Of a stretch of DNA of 43,262 nt, positions 33,634 to 41,824 are shown one piece after another (within the stretch, counting starts at the first letter, position 1; each line of letters begins with the position of its first letter). Under the pieces are notes generated by a model. That model searched no databases. It saw only the letters and a program-made list of their open reading frames with translations, and was not told the origin of the DNA. This DNA is from an uncultured Bacteroidales bacterium (GTDB lineage: Bacteria; Bacteroidota; Bacteroidia; Bacteroidales; UBA932). The position numbers and the translations under genes are program-made. Location of the stretch: the NCBI GenBank assembly GCA_946406275.1, contig CAMJJZ010000005.1:1-43262 (forward strand), read 5' to 3'.

Positions 33634-36144
33634 CTAGTCAAACGTTACTATTGTGACGCCGCTACCGCCAAGACGCACGTCTTCGTCTCTGGCGGATGCT
33701 ACGCCGGGTACGGTCCGGAGGAGTTTCTGGATTTCCTCGCGAAGCGCTCCCGTCCCTTTACCATGCAAAATTCGCACCGAAGGGACGCCCAACATGATGG
33801 CATCGTCAATATATTTCATTACGGCGTCAAGGGCGTCGGCCACCCTTTCGCCGCGGAGGTCTATTTCTGTCTTGAAACGGGCTTTGCGCTCCGTGATTGA
33901 GGCGTCGTACACCTGGCGCGGGCGCTCGCTGGGTTTGGGCGCTGCGGCCTTGTACTCCCCGGCGGTAATGCGTTCTACGCGGTCCAGCGGCAGTTTTGTG
34001 GTAATGTTACCAACCACCACGGACACCGCCTTGGTGCTTATCTTGGACACCTCCCCAACCATGCCGTTGTCCTTGATGCGGACCTTTTCTCCAACCTTGA
34101 GCGGCGCGCTGCGGAAGGCGGCAAGGCGCTTTTCCTCAGCGTCTTTCTGTTCTGCCTGGGAGATGGTTTCCCCGCGGCGGCGCTTGCGTTCCGCTTCCTT
34201 CTCTTTCCGCTGCTGAACGGTCTTGAGCTTGCCTTCTATGTAATTGTCACGGGTGCGGCGGCCGTCGGCAAGGGCGCCCAGGAAGCCTTGAAGCTCCTCG
34301 CGGGCCTGTTTGGTCTGAGCCTTGTCCGCCTGGGACTCGCGAATGGTGCGGATGGTGTTTTCCACCTGCCGGTTGGCATCCTTCACAATCTTCTCCGCCT
34401 CTTTGCGGGCATCGTCCAGAATGGCCTTGCGCTTGCCCTGGAGGTCCGTGAGCTCTTTTTCGTACTTGTCTGTGAGGCCTTCCAGAGTCTTGTCAGTTGC
34501 GCGGATGCGGGTGAGTTTTTCGTCCAGGACGCGGCGGCTGCGGGCAATCTTCCGGAGGCTGCGCTCCATGTCCACGAAGTTTTCTCCGGCGCGCTCCTCG
34601 GCATCGTGCACTATTACCTCCGGCAGGCCCATCTTCCGCGCCAGCTCAAAGGCGAAGGAGGATCCCGGGAGTCCGGTTTCCAGACGGAATAGCGGCTGCA
34701 CGGTGGCGGCATCGAACTGCATGGCTCCGTTAATCACGCCGGATTCCGGGGCCGATGCATATACTTTCAGATTGGTATAGTGCGTGGTGATTACCCCGTA
34801 GGCGCCTTTGGTGTCCAGCGCGTGCAGGATTGCCTCCGCTATGGCGCCGCCGGCCGCAGGTTCCGTTCCGGAGCCGAATTCGTCTATGAGGACCATGGTC
34901 CCGGGGCCCGCCACGTCCAGCATTTCCCGCATATCGGCAAGGAAGGAACTGTAGGTGGAGAGGTCGTTTTCCAGGGACTGATCGTCACCTATTGAGACCA
35001 TGATGCGGTCAAACACGGGCAGTTCCGACGTTTCCGAGGTGGGTATGAGCATGCCCCACTGGAACATGTACTGCAGAAGGCCGGTGGTCTTGAGGCACAC
35101 GCTCTTTCCGCCGGCGTTGGGGCCGGAGATGAGGAGGATGTGCTTTGCAGGAGTAAGCGTAATTGTGAGCGGGACCATCTGGCGGCCTTCCTTGCGCAGG
35201 GACGCCTCCAGAAGCGGATGACGGGCCTTCCTGAGCCCCAGTTCCCCGTTTTCCGAGACGATTGGCATTCCCGCCCTGTATTCCAGCGCCACGTGCGCCT
35301 TGGCCATGTTGAAGTCCAGTTCTCCCATGAAGGTGGCGCCTGCTATGAGCTCCGGCACAAAGGGGCGCAGGAACTCGGAGAACTCGTACAGGATGCGGGC
35401 GATTTCCCTGGTCTGGGCAAAGTACAGCTCCGCAATCTCGTTCTCCAGGGCCACAATCTCCGCCGGTTCTATGTAGGTGGTTTTTCCGGTGGCCGATTCA
35501 TCGTACACCACGCCCGGGAACTGACGCTTCTTTGCCGATGACACCGGGATCAGCATCTTGCCGTCGCGGATGGAAACGGAGGCATCGGCCTCGACTATGC
35601 CTTCCTGCTGGGCCTGGCGGAGGATGGCGTTCATCCGTTTGGAGATGGCCACTTCCTTGTCCTTGATGCTTTTGCGTATGGAATAAAGCTGGTCCGACGC
35701 GGTGTCCTTTATCTCACCTTTCCTGTCCAGGATGCCGTCTATGGCCGATTTTACATCGGCAGGGGCGGTTATCCCGGAGGCCAGGTGCTGCAGGTTGGGG
35801 TAGATGCCGTCTTTTACGGAATGGAAGAAGCGGAGGGCCTTGGTAAGTGTCTCCAGCATGGTACGGAGCTTCCCCAGGGAAAGGACGTCGATGGATCCGT
35901 TTTTACCGATAGGCTCCAGGAAAGGGATAGCGTCGATGTAGCCGCTGGTGGGAAAGCCTTCCTCGAACATTAGGATGAGGCGCATCTCGTCCGCAAGGAG
36001 GTGGCGGCGGTGGATTTCATCGGCCACGGTGCAGAACTCTTCCTCTTCCACCCTGCCGGCGGCGTACTCCGTGGAGCAGCGTGCCTGGATGGCGGTTCTG
36101 ATGCGGTCGAATCCAAGTTTTGCCTCCAGCCTCCGGTCTATCAT
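33634..36144 (-). CDS. mutS2: MutS2 family ATPase with Smr domain
   Basis: This 836-residue protein lacks the mismatch-recognition domain of MutS. It has a core/clamp region, the ATPase with Walker A GPNAGGKS near 338-345 and Walker B VLIDEFGSGTEP, a long charged coiled coil (about 510-640), a KOW-like segment (KVGEKVRIKDNGMVGEVSKI), and a C-terminal Smr nuclease domain (TEIDLRGERVADAL, VRILHGKGTGAL). MutS2 acts on recombination intermediates and, in some bacteria, on collided ribosomes. Its ATG overlaps the dacA stop as ATGA (36141-36144). Confidence 0.96.
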   Translation of the reverse strand: MIDRRLEAKLGFDRIRTAIQARCSTEYAAGRVEEEEFCTVADEIHRRHLLADEMRLILMFEEGFPTSGYIDAIPFLEPIGKNGSIDVLSLGKLRTMLETLTKALRFFHSVKDGIYPNLQHLASGITAPADVKSAIDGILDRKGEIKDTASDQLYSIRKSIKDKEVAISKRMNAILRQAQQEGIVEADASVSIRDGKMLIPVSSAKKRQFPGVVYDESATGKTTYIEPAEIVALENEIAELYFAQTREIARILYEFSEFLRPFVPELIAGATFMGELDFNMAKAHVALEYRAGMPIVSENGELGLRKARHPLLEASLRKEGRQMVPLTITLTPAKHILLISGPNAGGKSVCLKTTGLLQYMFQWGMLIPTSETSELPVFDRIMVSIGDDQSLENDLSTYSSFLADMREMLDVAGPGTMVLIDEFGSGTEPAAGGAIAEAILHALDTKGAYGVITTHYTNLKVYASAPESGVINGAMQFDAATVQPLFRLETGLPGSSFAFELARKMGLPEVIVHDAEERAGENFVDMERSLRKIARSRRVLDEKLTRIRATDKTLEGLTDKYEKELTDLQGKRKAILDDARKEAEKIVKDANRQVENTIRTIRESQADKAQTKQAREELQGFLGALADGRRTRDNYIEGKLKTVQQRKEKEAERKRRRGETISQAEQKDAEEKRLAAFRSAPLKVGEKVRIKDNGMVGEVSKISTKAVSVVVGNITTKLPLDRVERITAGEYKAAAPKPSERPRQVYDASITERKARFKTEIDLRGERVADALDAVMKYIDDAIMLGVPSVRILHGKGTGALREEIQKLLRTVPGVASARDEDVRLGGSGVTIVTFD

Positions 36145-36953
36145 TTCTGCCCCTCCATGGCGCTTCCGAGCAGCGTCCTAAGCTCTTTTATGTCCTTGAC
36201 GGTGTGGATTTCTCCGCCCCTTGCAACGCTAACGTTTCCGGTTTCCTCGGAGACCACAAGGATATCTGCATCTGTATCTTCACTGAGGCCGATGGCCGCC
36301 CTGTGGCGCATTCCGTAATGAGCGGGAATGTCAGTGCGGTTGGTCATTGGAAGCTGGCAGCGCGCTGCAACTATCTTGTCTCCAACAATGATCATGGCGC
36401 CATCGTGCAGGGGGGAATTCTTGAAGAAAATGTTGGTTATGAGACGGCGGTTGATCTCCGCGTCGAACTTGTCCCCGGTGGCAATGTAATCGTCCATGGG
36501 GGATTTGTGCCTTAGGACGATGAGAGCGCCAGTCTTCTCAGCGGACATAGCCCTCACGGCCTCCACAAGCTCCTCCGTGGAGCGGCTTCCCATGTGCTCT
36601 TCCTTAATGCCGAACAGCCTGTTGAAGAACGCTCCTGTACGCCTTGAAAGGCCGGAACTCACGGCCACGCGGTTAAGCAGATGACGTATCTCCGGCTGGA
36701 AAATTATGATGATTGCCAGCACGCCAACGTCCAGCAGGGCGTTCAGCAGCACGGTCATCATTCTCATCCCCAGCACGGACACAATGCCCTGCAGGATAAG
36801 CAGCATAACCAGCACCAGCACAATATTCAGCACGGTGGAATCCTTCCTGATACTGCTGAACAGGAAGTACGCAATGGCCGCCACCATCAGGATGTCCAGC
36901 ACATCTGCCCACCCGAAGCTCAAAAAACTGAATATTCCCAGCACTTTAATCAT
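36141..36953 (-). CDS. dacA: Diadenylate cyclase (CdaA/DacA type)
   Basis: This 270-residue protein has three N-terminal hydrophobic helices (within about 1-80) and a DAC domain with both catalytic motifs: SPLHDGAMII (DGA) and MRHRAAIGLSE (RHR). It condenses two ATP molecules to c-di-AMP. The longer frame reaching 37028 would overlap thrA and its promoter; the start MIKVLGIFSF at 36953 sits 6 bases after a -7 box and is preferred. It leads the dacA-mutS2-yraN-manC-like transcript. The usual regulatory partner CdaR is not adjacent. Confidence 0.95.
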   Translation of the reverse strand: MIKVLGIFSFLSFGWADVLDILMVAAIAYFLFSSIRKDSTVLNIVLVLVMLLILQGIVSVLGMRMMTVLLNALLDVGVLAIIIIFQPEIRHLLNRVAVSSGLSRRTGAFFNRLFGIKEEHMGSRSTEELVEAVRAMSAEKTGALIVLRHKSPMDDYIATGDKFDAEINRRLITNIFFKNSPLHDGAMIIVGDKIVAARCQLPMTNRTDIPAHYGMRHRAAIGLSEDTDADILVVSEETGNVSVARGGEIHTVKDIKELRTLLGSAMEGQK

Positions 36954-36959
36954 AGCATG

Positions 36960-36967
36960 CAAAGATA
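36960..36967 (-). promoter_or_regulatory. -7 box of dacA
   Basis: TATCTTTG on the minus strand ends 6 bases before the dacA ATG (36953). A TTTTCG sequence 20 bases upstream (36988-36993) may act as -33. The transcript should begin at or next to the start codon. Confidence 0.6.
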
Positions 36968-36997
36968 CGCATTTTTTCGTCATTCCGCGAAAATGGT

Positions 36998-37005
36998 TAT
37001 CTTTG
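36998..37005 (+). promoter_or_regulatory. -7 box of the thrA-type gene
   Basis: TATCTTTG ends 4 bases before the ATG at 37010, so a leaderless transcript is expected. TTTTCG (36974-36979) lies 18 bases upstream. This promoter is interleaved with that of dacA on the other strand, so the two may compete. Confidence 0.6.
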
Positions 37006-37009
37006 CACG

Positions 37010-39088
37010 ATGAACAAACCCAAGGCATACCGCGTTCTCAAGTTCGGAGGAAGTTCCGTGGCAAGCGCTACGGCAATGTCCGGCGTACTGGACATTGTGG
37101 AACGTGAGGCGGAAAAAGGTACGGTGATCCTTGTGAGCTCTGCCATCAGCGGCTGCACTGACGCCCTTCTGGACGGCGATGCCACCGCGCTGGAAAGCAT
37201 CGTGAAACGCCATCACAACATAGTGAAAAGGCTTTTCACCGGTGCCCAGAGGGACGATGTCCTTGAGAAAGTGGACGGCCTGTTCGCCCAGATGTACGCC
37301 GCTCCGGAGGATGAGAAAGTCACCTTCGGAGAGCTCCTTTCTACCACCATCCTTAATGCCAAGTTGGAAACGGAAGGCTACGCCGTTAAGTGGCTGGACT
37401 CCCGGGACCTGGTGGTCAAGGCCGATGAAAAAGAGACCTTCCGGCGTATAGCAGAAGCCATCGAGGAGTGCCCGGAAACGGAGATCTTCGTGGCGCCCGG
37501 TTTTATCTGCCGGGAAACTTTCGGGAAGATTTCCACCCTTGGCCGCGGCGGATCGGACTATTCCGCAGCCCTTTATGCGGCGGCAATCAAAGCGGAAAGC
37601 CTCCAGATCTGGACCGATGTCCCCGGCGTCATGACCGCCAATCCCAAGCAGATTCCTGCGGCCAGGACCATCCCCAGGATGTCTTATAAGGCCGCTTTGG
37701 ACATGGCTTCACACGGAGCCAAGGTGCTTTATGCGCCCACGGTTGCTCCCGCCATGGAAGCCGGAATCGACATAGAAATCCGCAATACTTTTGCCCCCGC
37801 CGGTCAGTTCACCGTGATTGGTGCAGAGGCCGATGTCCCCGGCTGGATTGGCATCGCATCGGACGGTGACGTCATCCGCATTGTTGGTTCCGGAGCATCC
37901 GTAGAGGACGGAATCCGTACGGCTCAGGGTGCTCTCAAGAGGGCACAGATTGCGGCCGTGGATATACGCGAAGAAGATGGCGGCATTACCCTCACGGTGC
38001 GTCACGCCGTATTGGAAAACGCCCTTCAGGCACTGCATAAGGCGTTTTTCCAGGTGTTGCCTGCAAAGTTGGTCCACCTGTTCGTGGCCGGTGACGGTGC
38101 CGTAGCCAGCGCCCTAAGGGAAATGGTAAAAAGGACAGCCGGAAACGTCAAAGAAAGAACCGGAAAGGTTCTGTGGATTGCCGGCCGGGCCAATTCAAAG
38201 AAATACGGAATTCGTTTGGACGGAGAGCCAAGCATCAATGTTGAAGGCGATTTTGTTGACGCAGTAATCAAGAACGCCCCAAAGGGTTCATTGTTCATAG
38301 ATGCAACCAACAGCCACACGCTTTACAAGAGATACGTGGAACTCTTTGAGGCTGGGATAGGGATAGTATCCTCCAACAGACGTTCCCTGGCCGTTCCCAT
38401 GGAAGACTACCGCGCCATGCAGGCCGCCGCCCGCGAAAACGGCGTCCCGTTCAGGTACGAAACCACCGTAGGTGCCGCCCTTCCTATGCTTGGCTCAATT
38501 GCACAGGGCGCCAATTCGCTTGATAAAGTGGTTTCCATAGAAGCCGTCGTTTCATGCACCATGAACCAGATTCTGGGTGACTACAAGCCCGGAGACAATA
38601 CGTTTGCATCGCTGCTGTTGCGTGCACAGAAAGCTGGTCTCACAGAAAAGGACCCTCGCAAGGACCTCGGCGGCATGGATGCCCTCCGCAAGCTTCTCAT
38701 CCTGTCCCGCGAGGCAGGCGTTGAGCTTGAAGAGCATGACGTTGAGGTACTTCCGCTTGTTCCGGAAACATTGCTAGACTGCTCTGTAGAGGCGTTCTAC
38801 AAAGGCCTTGAGAGCCTTGAACCGCAGTTTGCGGAGCTCTATTCCAAAGCTTCCGCCAAGGGTTGCCGGCTCCGTTTCGTTGCCAAGCTTGAAAAGGCCG
38901 CCAAGGGCTACAAGGCATCCATCGGCATACGTGAAGTAGCTCCTGAGCACCCCGCATTCAACCTCAAAGGCACGGAGAACGCCATCATCGTCTCAAGCGC
39001 GCTCCATCCTTATCCTCTGGTAATCCAAGGTCCCGGCGAAGGCGCGCTTGAAGCCGCCTCCAGTATTCTCAACGACATTCTACGCTAG
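37010..39088 (+). CDS. thrA: Bifunctional aspartokinase / homoserine dehydrogenase, compact form
   Basis: This is 692 residues, against about 810-820 for typical ThrA. The aspartokinase domain (about 1-270) has VLKFGGSSVAS, a GFICRETFGKISTLGRGGSDYSA block and the WTDVPGVMTANP motif. A short segment (about 275-350) has one ACT-sized unit (IRIVGSGASVEDGIRTAQGALKRAQI). Homoserine dehydrogenase follows (about 353-692), with VAGDGAVAS as the dinucleotide loop and GLTEKDPRKDLGGMDALRK. It catalyses the first and third steps from aspartate towards threonine and methionine. The regulatory region is roughly 120 residues shorter than the usual two-ACT interface, and the NK motif of the dehydrogenase reads NRR. 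Monocistronic: a promoter stands directly upstream and a terminator follows. Confidence 0.92.
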   Translation: MNKPKAYRVLKFGGSSVASATAMSGVLDIVEREAEKGTVILVSSAISGCTDALLDGDATALESIVKRHHNIVKRLFTGAQRDDVLEKVDGLFAQMYAAPEDEKVTFGELLSTTILNAKLETEGYAVKWLDSRDLVVKADEKETFRRIAEAIEECPETEIFVAPGFICRETFGKISTLGRGGSDYSAALYAAAIKAESLQIWTDVPGVMTANPKQIPAARTIPRMSYKAALDMASHGAKVLYAPTVAPAMEAGIDIEIRNTFAPAGQFTVIGAEADVPGWIGIASDGDVIRIVGSGASVEDGIRTAQGALKRAQIAAVDIREEDGGITLTVRHAVLENALQALHKAFFQVLPAKLVHLFVAGDGAVASALREMVKRTAGNVKERTGKVLWIAGRANSKKYGIRLDGEPSINVEGDFVDAVIKNAPKGSLFIDATNSHTLYKRYVELFEAGIGIVSSNRRSLAVPMEDYRAMQAAARENGVPFRYETTVGAALPMLGSIAQGANSLDKVVSIEAVVSCTMNQILGDYKPGDNTFASLLLRAQKAGLTEKDPRKDLGGMDALRKLLILSREAGVELEEHDVEVLPLVPETLLDCSVEAFYKGLESLEPQFAELYSKASAKGCRLRFVAKLEKAAKGYKASIGIREVAPEHPAFNLKGTENAIIVSSALHPYPLVIQGPGEGALEAASSILNDILR

Positions 39089-39119
39089 CCATCCGCAAAA
39101 ATGGCGTTTTTTAGGGACG
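39051..39119 (+). repeat. Copy A of an inverted repeat (thrA 3' end plus terminator)
   Basis: These 69 bases recur in reverse complement at 43194-43262 with two mismatches (at 39106-39107). The last 38 coding bases of thrA and its terminator hairpin are included. The 55 bases 39051-39105 are identical to the end of the window. Confidence 0.95.
39086..39112 (+). terminator. Terminator after thrA
   Basis: GCCAT (39088-39092) pairs with ATGGC (39101-39105), followed by G and six T. The stem is short. The stop codon TAG overlaps its foot, and the asd promoter follows at once. Confidence 0.6.
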
Positions 39120-39125
39120 AATTGC

Positions 39126-39133
39126 TATCTTTG
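39126..39133 (+). promoter_or_regulatory. -7 box of the asd-M20-dapB operon
   Basis: TATCTTTG lies 17 bases before the asd ATG at 39151. The region where a -33 box would sit overlaps the thrA terminator, and no clear TTTG is seen there. Confidence 0.6.
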
Positions 39134-39150
39134 TGAAAATTTAGACAGTT

Positions 39151-40137
39151 ATGAAAGTTGCAGTGGTGGGAGCCACGGGCCTGGTGGGGTCCAAGATGCT
39201 CCAAGTGCTTGAGGAGAGGAAGTTTCCGGTGACGGAACTGCTTCCTGTGGCATCCGCGCGTTCCTGGGGTAAGAAGATATGGTTCCACGGCCGTGAATGG
39301 ACTGTGATGAGCGCCGATGAGGCCATCGCCCAAAAGCCCTCCCTGGCTATCTTCAGCGCCGGCGGAGCGGTATCGGCAGAACTGGCTCCCAAGTTTGCGG
39401 CAATAGGCTGCTACGTGGTGGACAACTCCTCCCAGTGGCGCATGGACCCTTCCGTACCACTGGTGGTGCCGGAAATCAACGCCGACGTCCTTGAAAAAGA
39501 CAAGTACATCATTGCCAACCCCAACTGTTCCACCATCCAGATGGTGCTGCCCCTGGCCCCGCTGCATAAGGCCTATGGCATTAAGAGAATCGTAGTTAGC
39601 ACCTACCAGAGCGTTACCGGCGCCGGGCAGAAAGGCCTGGACCAGCTCAACGCAGAGCGCGCCGGCGGCACAGGCACCAAGTTCCCCCACAGGATAGACA
39701 TGAACGTGATCCCTCACATCGATGTTTTCCTCCCGGACGGCAGCACAAAGGAAGAGACCAAGATGGTGAACGAGACCAGAAAGATCCTCAGGGACAATAC
39801 CATCGCCGTCTCCGCCACCACAGTCCGCGTCCCCGTAATGGGCGGCCACTCAGAGAGCGTAAATATCGAGTTCTCAAAGCCTTATGACCTTGCGGAAGCC
39901 CGCCGTCTCATGGCGGAAATGCCCGGCGTAGTCATTGAGGACGATCCCTCCACCAACCTCTACCCCATGCCCGTCAACGCCTGGGAAAAGGACGATGTGT
40001 TCGTGGGCCGCATCCGCCGGGACAATTCCGTAGAGAACGGCCTTAACCTCTGGTGCGTAAGTGACAACATCCGCAAAGGCGCCGCCACCAACGCCGTCCA
40101 GATTGCCCAGGTGCTTCTTAACAACGGTTGGCTATGA
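39151..40137 (+). CDS. asd: Aspartate-semialdehyde dehydrogenase
   Basis: This 328-residue protein has the N-terminal Rossmann motif VVGATGLVGSKML, SAGGAVS, the active-site block IIANPNCSTIQMV with the catalytic cysteine, the VVSTYQSVTGAGQKG segment and the C-terminal RVPVMGGHSESVNIEF containing the catalytic histidine. It reduces aspartyl phosphate to the semialdehyde shared by lysine/diaminopimelate, threonine and methionine synthesis. It follows the thrA-type gene and overlaps the next gene as ATGA (40134-40137). Confidence 0.97.
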   Translation: MKVAVVGATGLVGSKMLQVLEERKFPVTELLPVASARSWGKKIWFHGREWTVMSADEAIAQKPSLAIFSAGGAVSAELAPKFAAIGCYVVDNSSQWRMDPSVPLVVPEINADVLEKDKYIIANPNCSTIQMVLPLAPLHKAYGIKRIVVSTYQSVTGAGQKGLDQLNAERAGGTGTKFPHRIDMNVIPHIDVFLPDGSTKEETKMVNETRKILRDNTIAVSATTVRVPVMGGHSESVNIEFSKPYDLAEARRLMAEMPGVVIEDDPSTNLYPMPVNAWEKDDVFVGRIRRDNSVENGLNLWCVSDNIRKGAATNAVQIAQVLLNNGWL

Positions 40138-41168
40138 CTCTTTTCAAAGACATACTCTCCATAGATTCCACCTCCGGCAAGGAGCGGGATATGGCCCTGT
40201 GGCTGCACGCGCACCTGGATGCTCCGGAGAAAGATCTCCAGGAAGTGGGCGACGGCACCCTGAACCTGTTTCTGAAGTGGGGAACCCCGCGCGTTGTGTT
40301 CTGCACGCATATGGACACCGTGCCGCCGTACATTCCGCCGGTGTTTTGGGACGACAAGGTCTGCGGCCGCGGCAGCTGTGACGCCAAGGGTCAGATTTTC
40401 GCCATGTACACTGCCTGCAAAAAGCTGGAAGCAGAAGGATGCACAGGTTTCGGCCTCCTTATCCTGGCCGGCGAGGAGACGGGCTCCTGGGGAGCCAAGG
40501 CATTCTCAAAAACAGGCTTTATAGCACCGTTCCTCATTGTGGGAGAACCCACGGAAAACAAGATGATAAGTGCCTCCAAGGGCACTAAGAGCTATGATTT
40601 AGTGTTCCACGGGAAAGCGTTCCACAGCGGCTATCCGGAGCACGGAGTAAGTGCCGTGGAACGTTTTATAGCGTTCTACAACGCCCTCAAAGCAGTCAAA
40701 TTCCCCGTTGATCCCGTGCTGGGAGAAACCACATGGAATGTGGGACTCCTGCACAGCGACAACCCGCAGAACATACTGTCTCCGGAACTCAGTTGCAGGC
40801 TCTATTTCAGGACAACTTTTGCCAGTGATGAGGCAGTTCAGGACTATATGTTAAAGATTCCGGGTCAAGCCCGGAATGACGAAAAGGGAGCCCGGAATGA
40901 CGAAAAGGGAGCCCGGAATGACGAGAGTGGCGACGTGACGGTCACGGCACGTGGTGGGGACAAGCCGGCGGAGTACGTGACGTTGCCGGGGTTTGAGACG
41001 GCGCCGGCGTCGTTCGGGACGGATGCGCCGCACCTTACGGGCTTCGGGCACAAGATAATCTGCGGCCCCGGCACCGTACTGGTGGCCCACCGTGACGACG
41101 AGCACATCCTCCTTGCAGACATAGACAAAGCAGTGGAGCAGTACGTAAAAATGTTCAAGGCACTATGA
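40134..41168 (+). CDS. M20 family metallohydrolase (DapE/ArgE-like) with an in-frame palindromic repeat insertion
   Basis: This is 344 residues. The M20 dizinc site is visible: CTHMDTVPP (H and catalytic D), GRGSCDAKG (bridging D), AGEETGSWG (catalytic E with neighbour E), VGEPTE, and a late histidine in TVLVAHRDDEHI. M20 deacylases split N-acyl groups from amino acids; placement between asd and dapB suggests a diaminopimelate or lysine role (DapE-like). However, many Bacteroidota use the DapL aminotransferase and need no DapE, so an ArgE-like role remains open. Residues of about 242-264 (IPGQARNDEKG followed by repeats of ARNDEKG) are encoded by a REP-like element and its 21-bp tandem copies, inserted in frame near the junction of the dimerisation and catalytic domains. 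ATG 40134 overlaps the asd stop; a TTG at 40128 is less likely. Confidence 0.88.
   Translation: MTLFKDILSIDSTSGKERDMALWLHAHLDAPEKDLQEVGDGTLNLFLKWGTPRVVFCTHMDTVPPYIPPVFWDDKVCGRGSCDAKGQIFAMYTACKKLEAEGCTGFGLLILAGEETGSWGAKAFSKTGFIAPFLIVGEPTENKMISASKGTKSYDLVFHGKAFHSGYPEHGVSAVERFIAFYNALKAVKFPVDPVLGETTWNVGLLHSDNPQNILSPELSCRLYFRTTFASDEAVQDYMLKIPGQARNDEKGARNDEKGARNDESGDVTVTARGGDKPAEYVTLPGFETAPASFGTDAPHLTGFGHKIICGPGTVLVAHRDDEHILLADIDKAVEQYVKMFKAL
40851..40925 (+). repeat. REP-like palindrome plus 21-bp tandem repeats inside the M20 gene
   Basis: The first 42 bases match the intergenic element at 3178-3219 with one mismatch. They hold the palindrome ATTCCGGG-TCAAG-CCCGGAAT. The right half and its tail then recur as 21-bp units beginning GCCCGGAATGACGAAAAGGG: 40869-40889, 40890-40910, and a partial third from 40911. 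Because 21 is a multiple of three, the reading frame is kept (ARNDEKG per unit). Confidence 0.93.
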
Positions 41169-41824
41169 AAGTCATTATAAGCGGATACGGCAAGATGGGC
41201 CATATGATTGAGAAAGAACTCAAGGCCCGCGGAATTGAACTGGTGGAAGCCAGCGAGGACATCACGGCAACAAAGCCGGAAGTAGCCCGTGAGTGCGTGT
41301 GCATAGATTTCACCACGCCTGACGCCATACGCGCAAACTACAAGTTCATAGCCAAGAACTTCAAGGCCGCGGTCATAGGCACCACCGGCTGGCACGATAT
41401 AGAAAAAGATGTCAAAAAGACCTTCGAAGATGCCGGATCGCCAATGATCTACGCCTCAAACTTCTCCCTGGGCGTGAATGCACTGGAGGCCGCCGTGAAA
41501 AAAGTTGGCCAGATGCTCAAAGGTAACGGCTACACGCCTTCCATTGAGGAAATTCACCATATCCACAAGCTGGACGCCCCTTCCGGAACGGCCATAACAA
41601 TTGGCAAAATCATTGAGGAAAGCCTTGGCGAAAAGCCGGAAATTACATCTGTGCGCGAAGGCGAAGTGCCTGGCATCCACACCGTTACGCTTGACTCAAG
41701 CGTAGACAAGATCACCCTCCGCCACGAGGCCTACTCTCGCGAAGGCCTGGCAAAGGGTGCCGTTGTAGCAGCCCTCATGACTGAGGGACTCAAGGGTGTT
41801 CACGAATTCTCAGAACTTCTCTAG
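41165..41824 (+). CDS. dapB: 4-hydroxy-tetrahydrodipicolinate reductase
   Basis: This 219-residue protein is shorter than the 240-270 typical of DapB but complete in motifs. The dinucleotide loop ISGYGKMGHMIE is at the start, IGTTGWHD follows, and the substrate-binding EIHHIHKLDAPSGTA signature carries the catalytic histidines and lysine. It reduces the DapA product in the lysine/diaminopimelate pathway. dapA is not in the window. Its ATG overlaps the M20 stop (ATGA, 41165-41168), and its own stop shares the palindrome CTAG with the convergent lipoprotein gene. Confidence 0.95.
   Translation: MKVIISGYGKMGHMIEKELKARGIELVEASEDITATKPEVARECVCIDFTTPDAIRANYKFIAKNFKAAVIGTTGWHDIEKDVKKTFEDAGSPMIYASNFSLGVNALEAAVKKVGQMLKGNGYTPSIEEIHHIHKLDAPSGTAITIGKIIEESLGEKPEITSVREGEVPGIHTVTLDSSVDKITLRHEAYSREGLAKGAVVAALMTEGLKGVHEFSELL

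Noticed and set aside
40128..40136. TTG start of the M20 gene upstream of the ATG
   Set aside because: The ATG at 40134 makes the same ATGA overlap seen at dapB and other junctions here; TTG would add two residues without support.
40869..40925. CRISPR array from the 21-bp repeats
   Set aside because: The units are directly adjacent without spacers and belong to a palindromic element within a gene. No cas genes are present.
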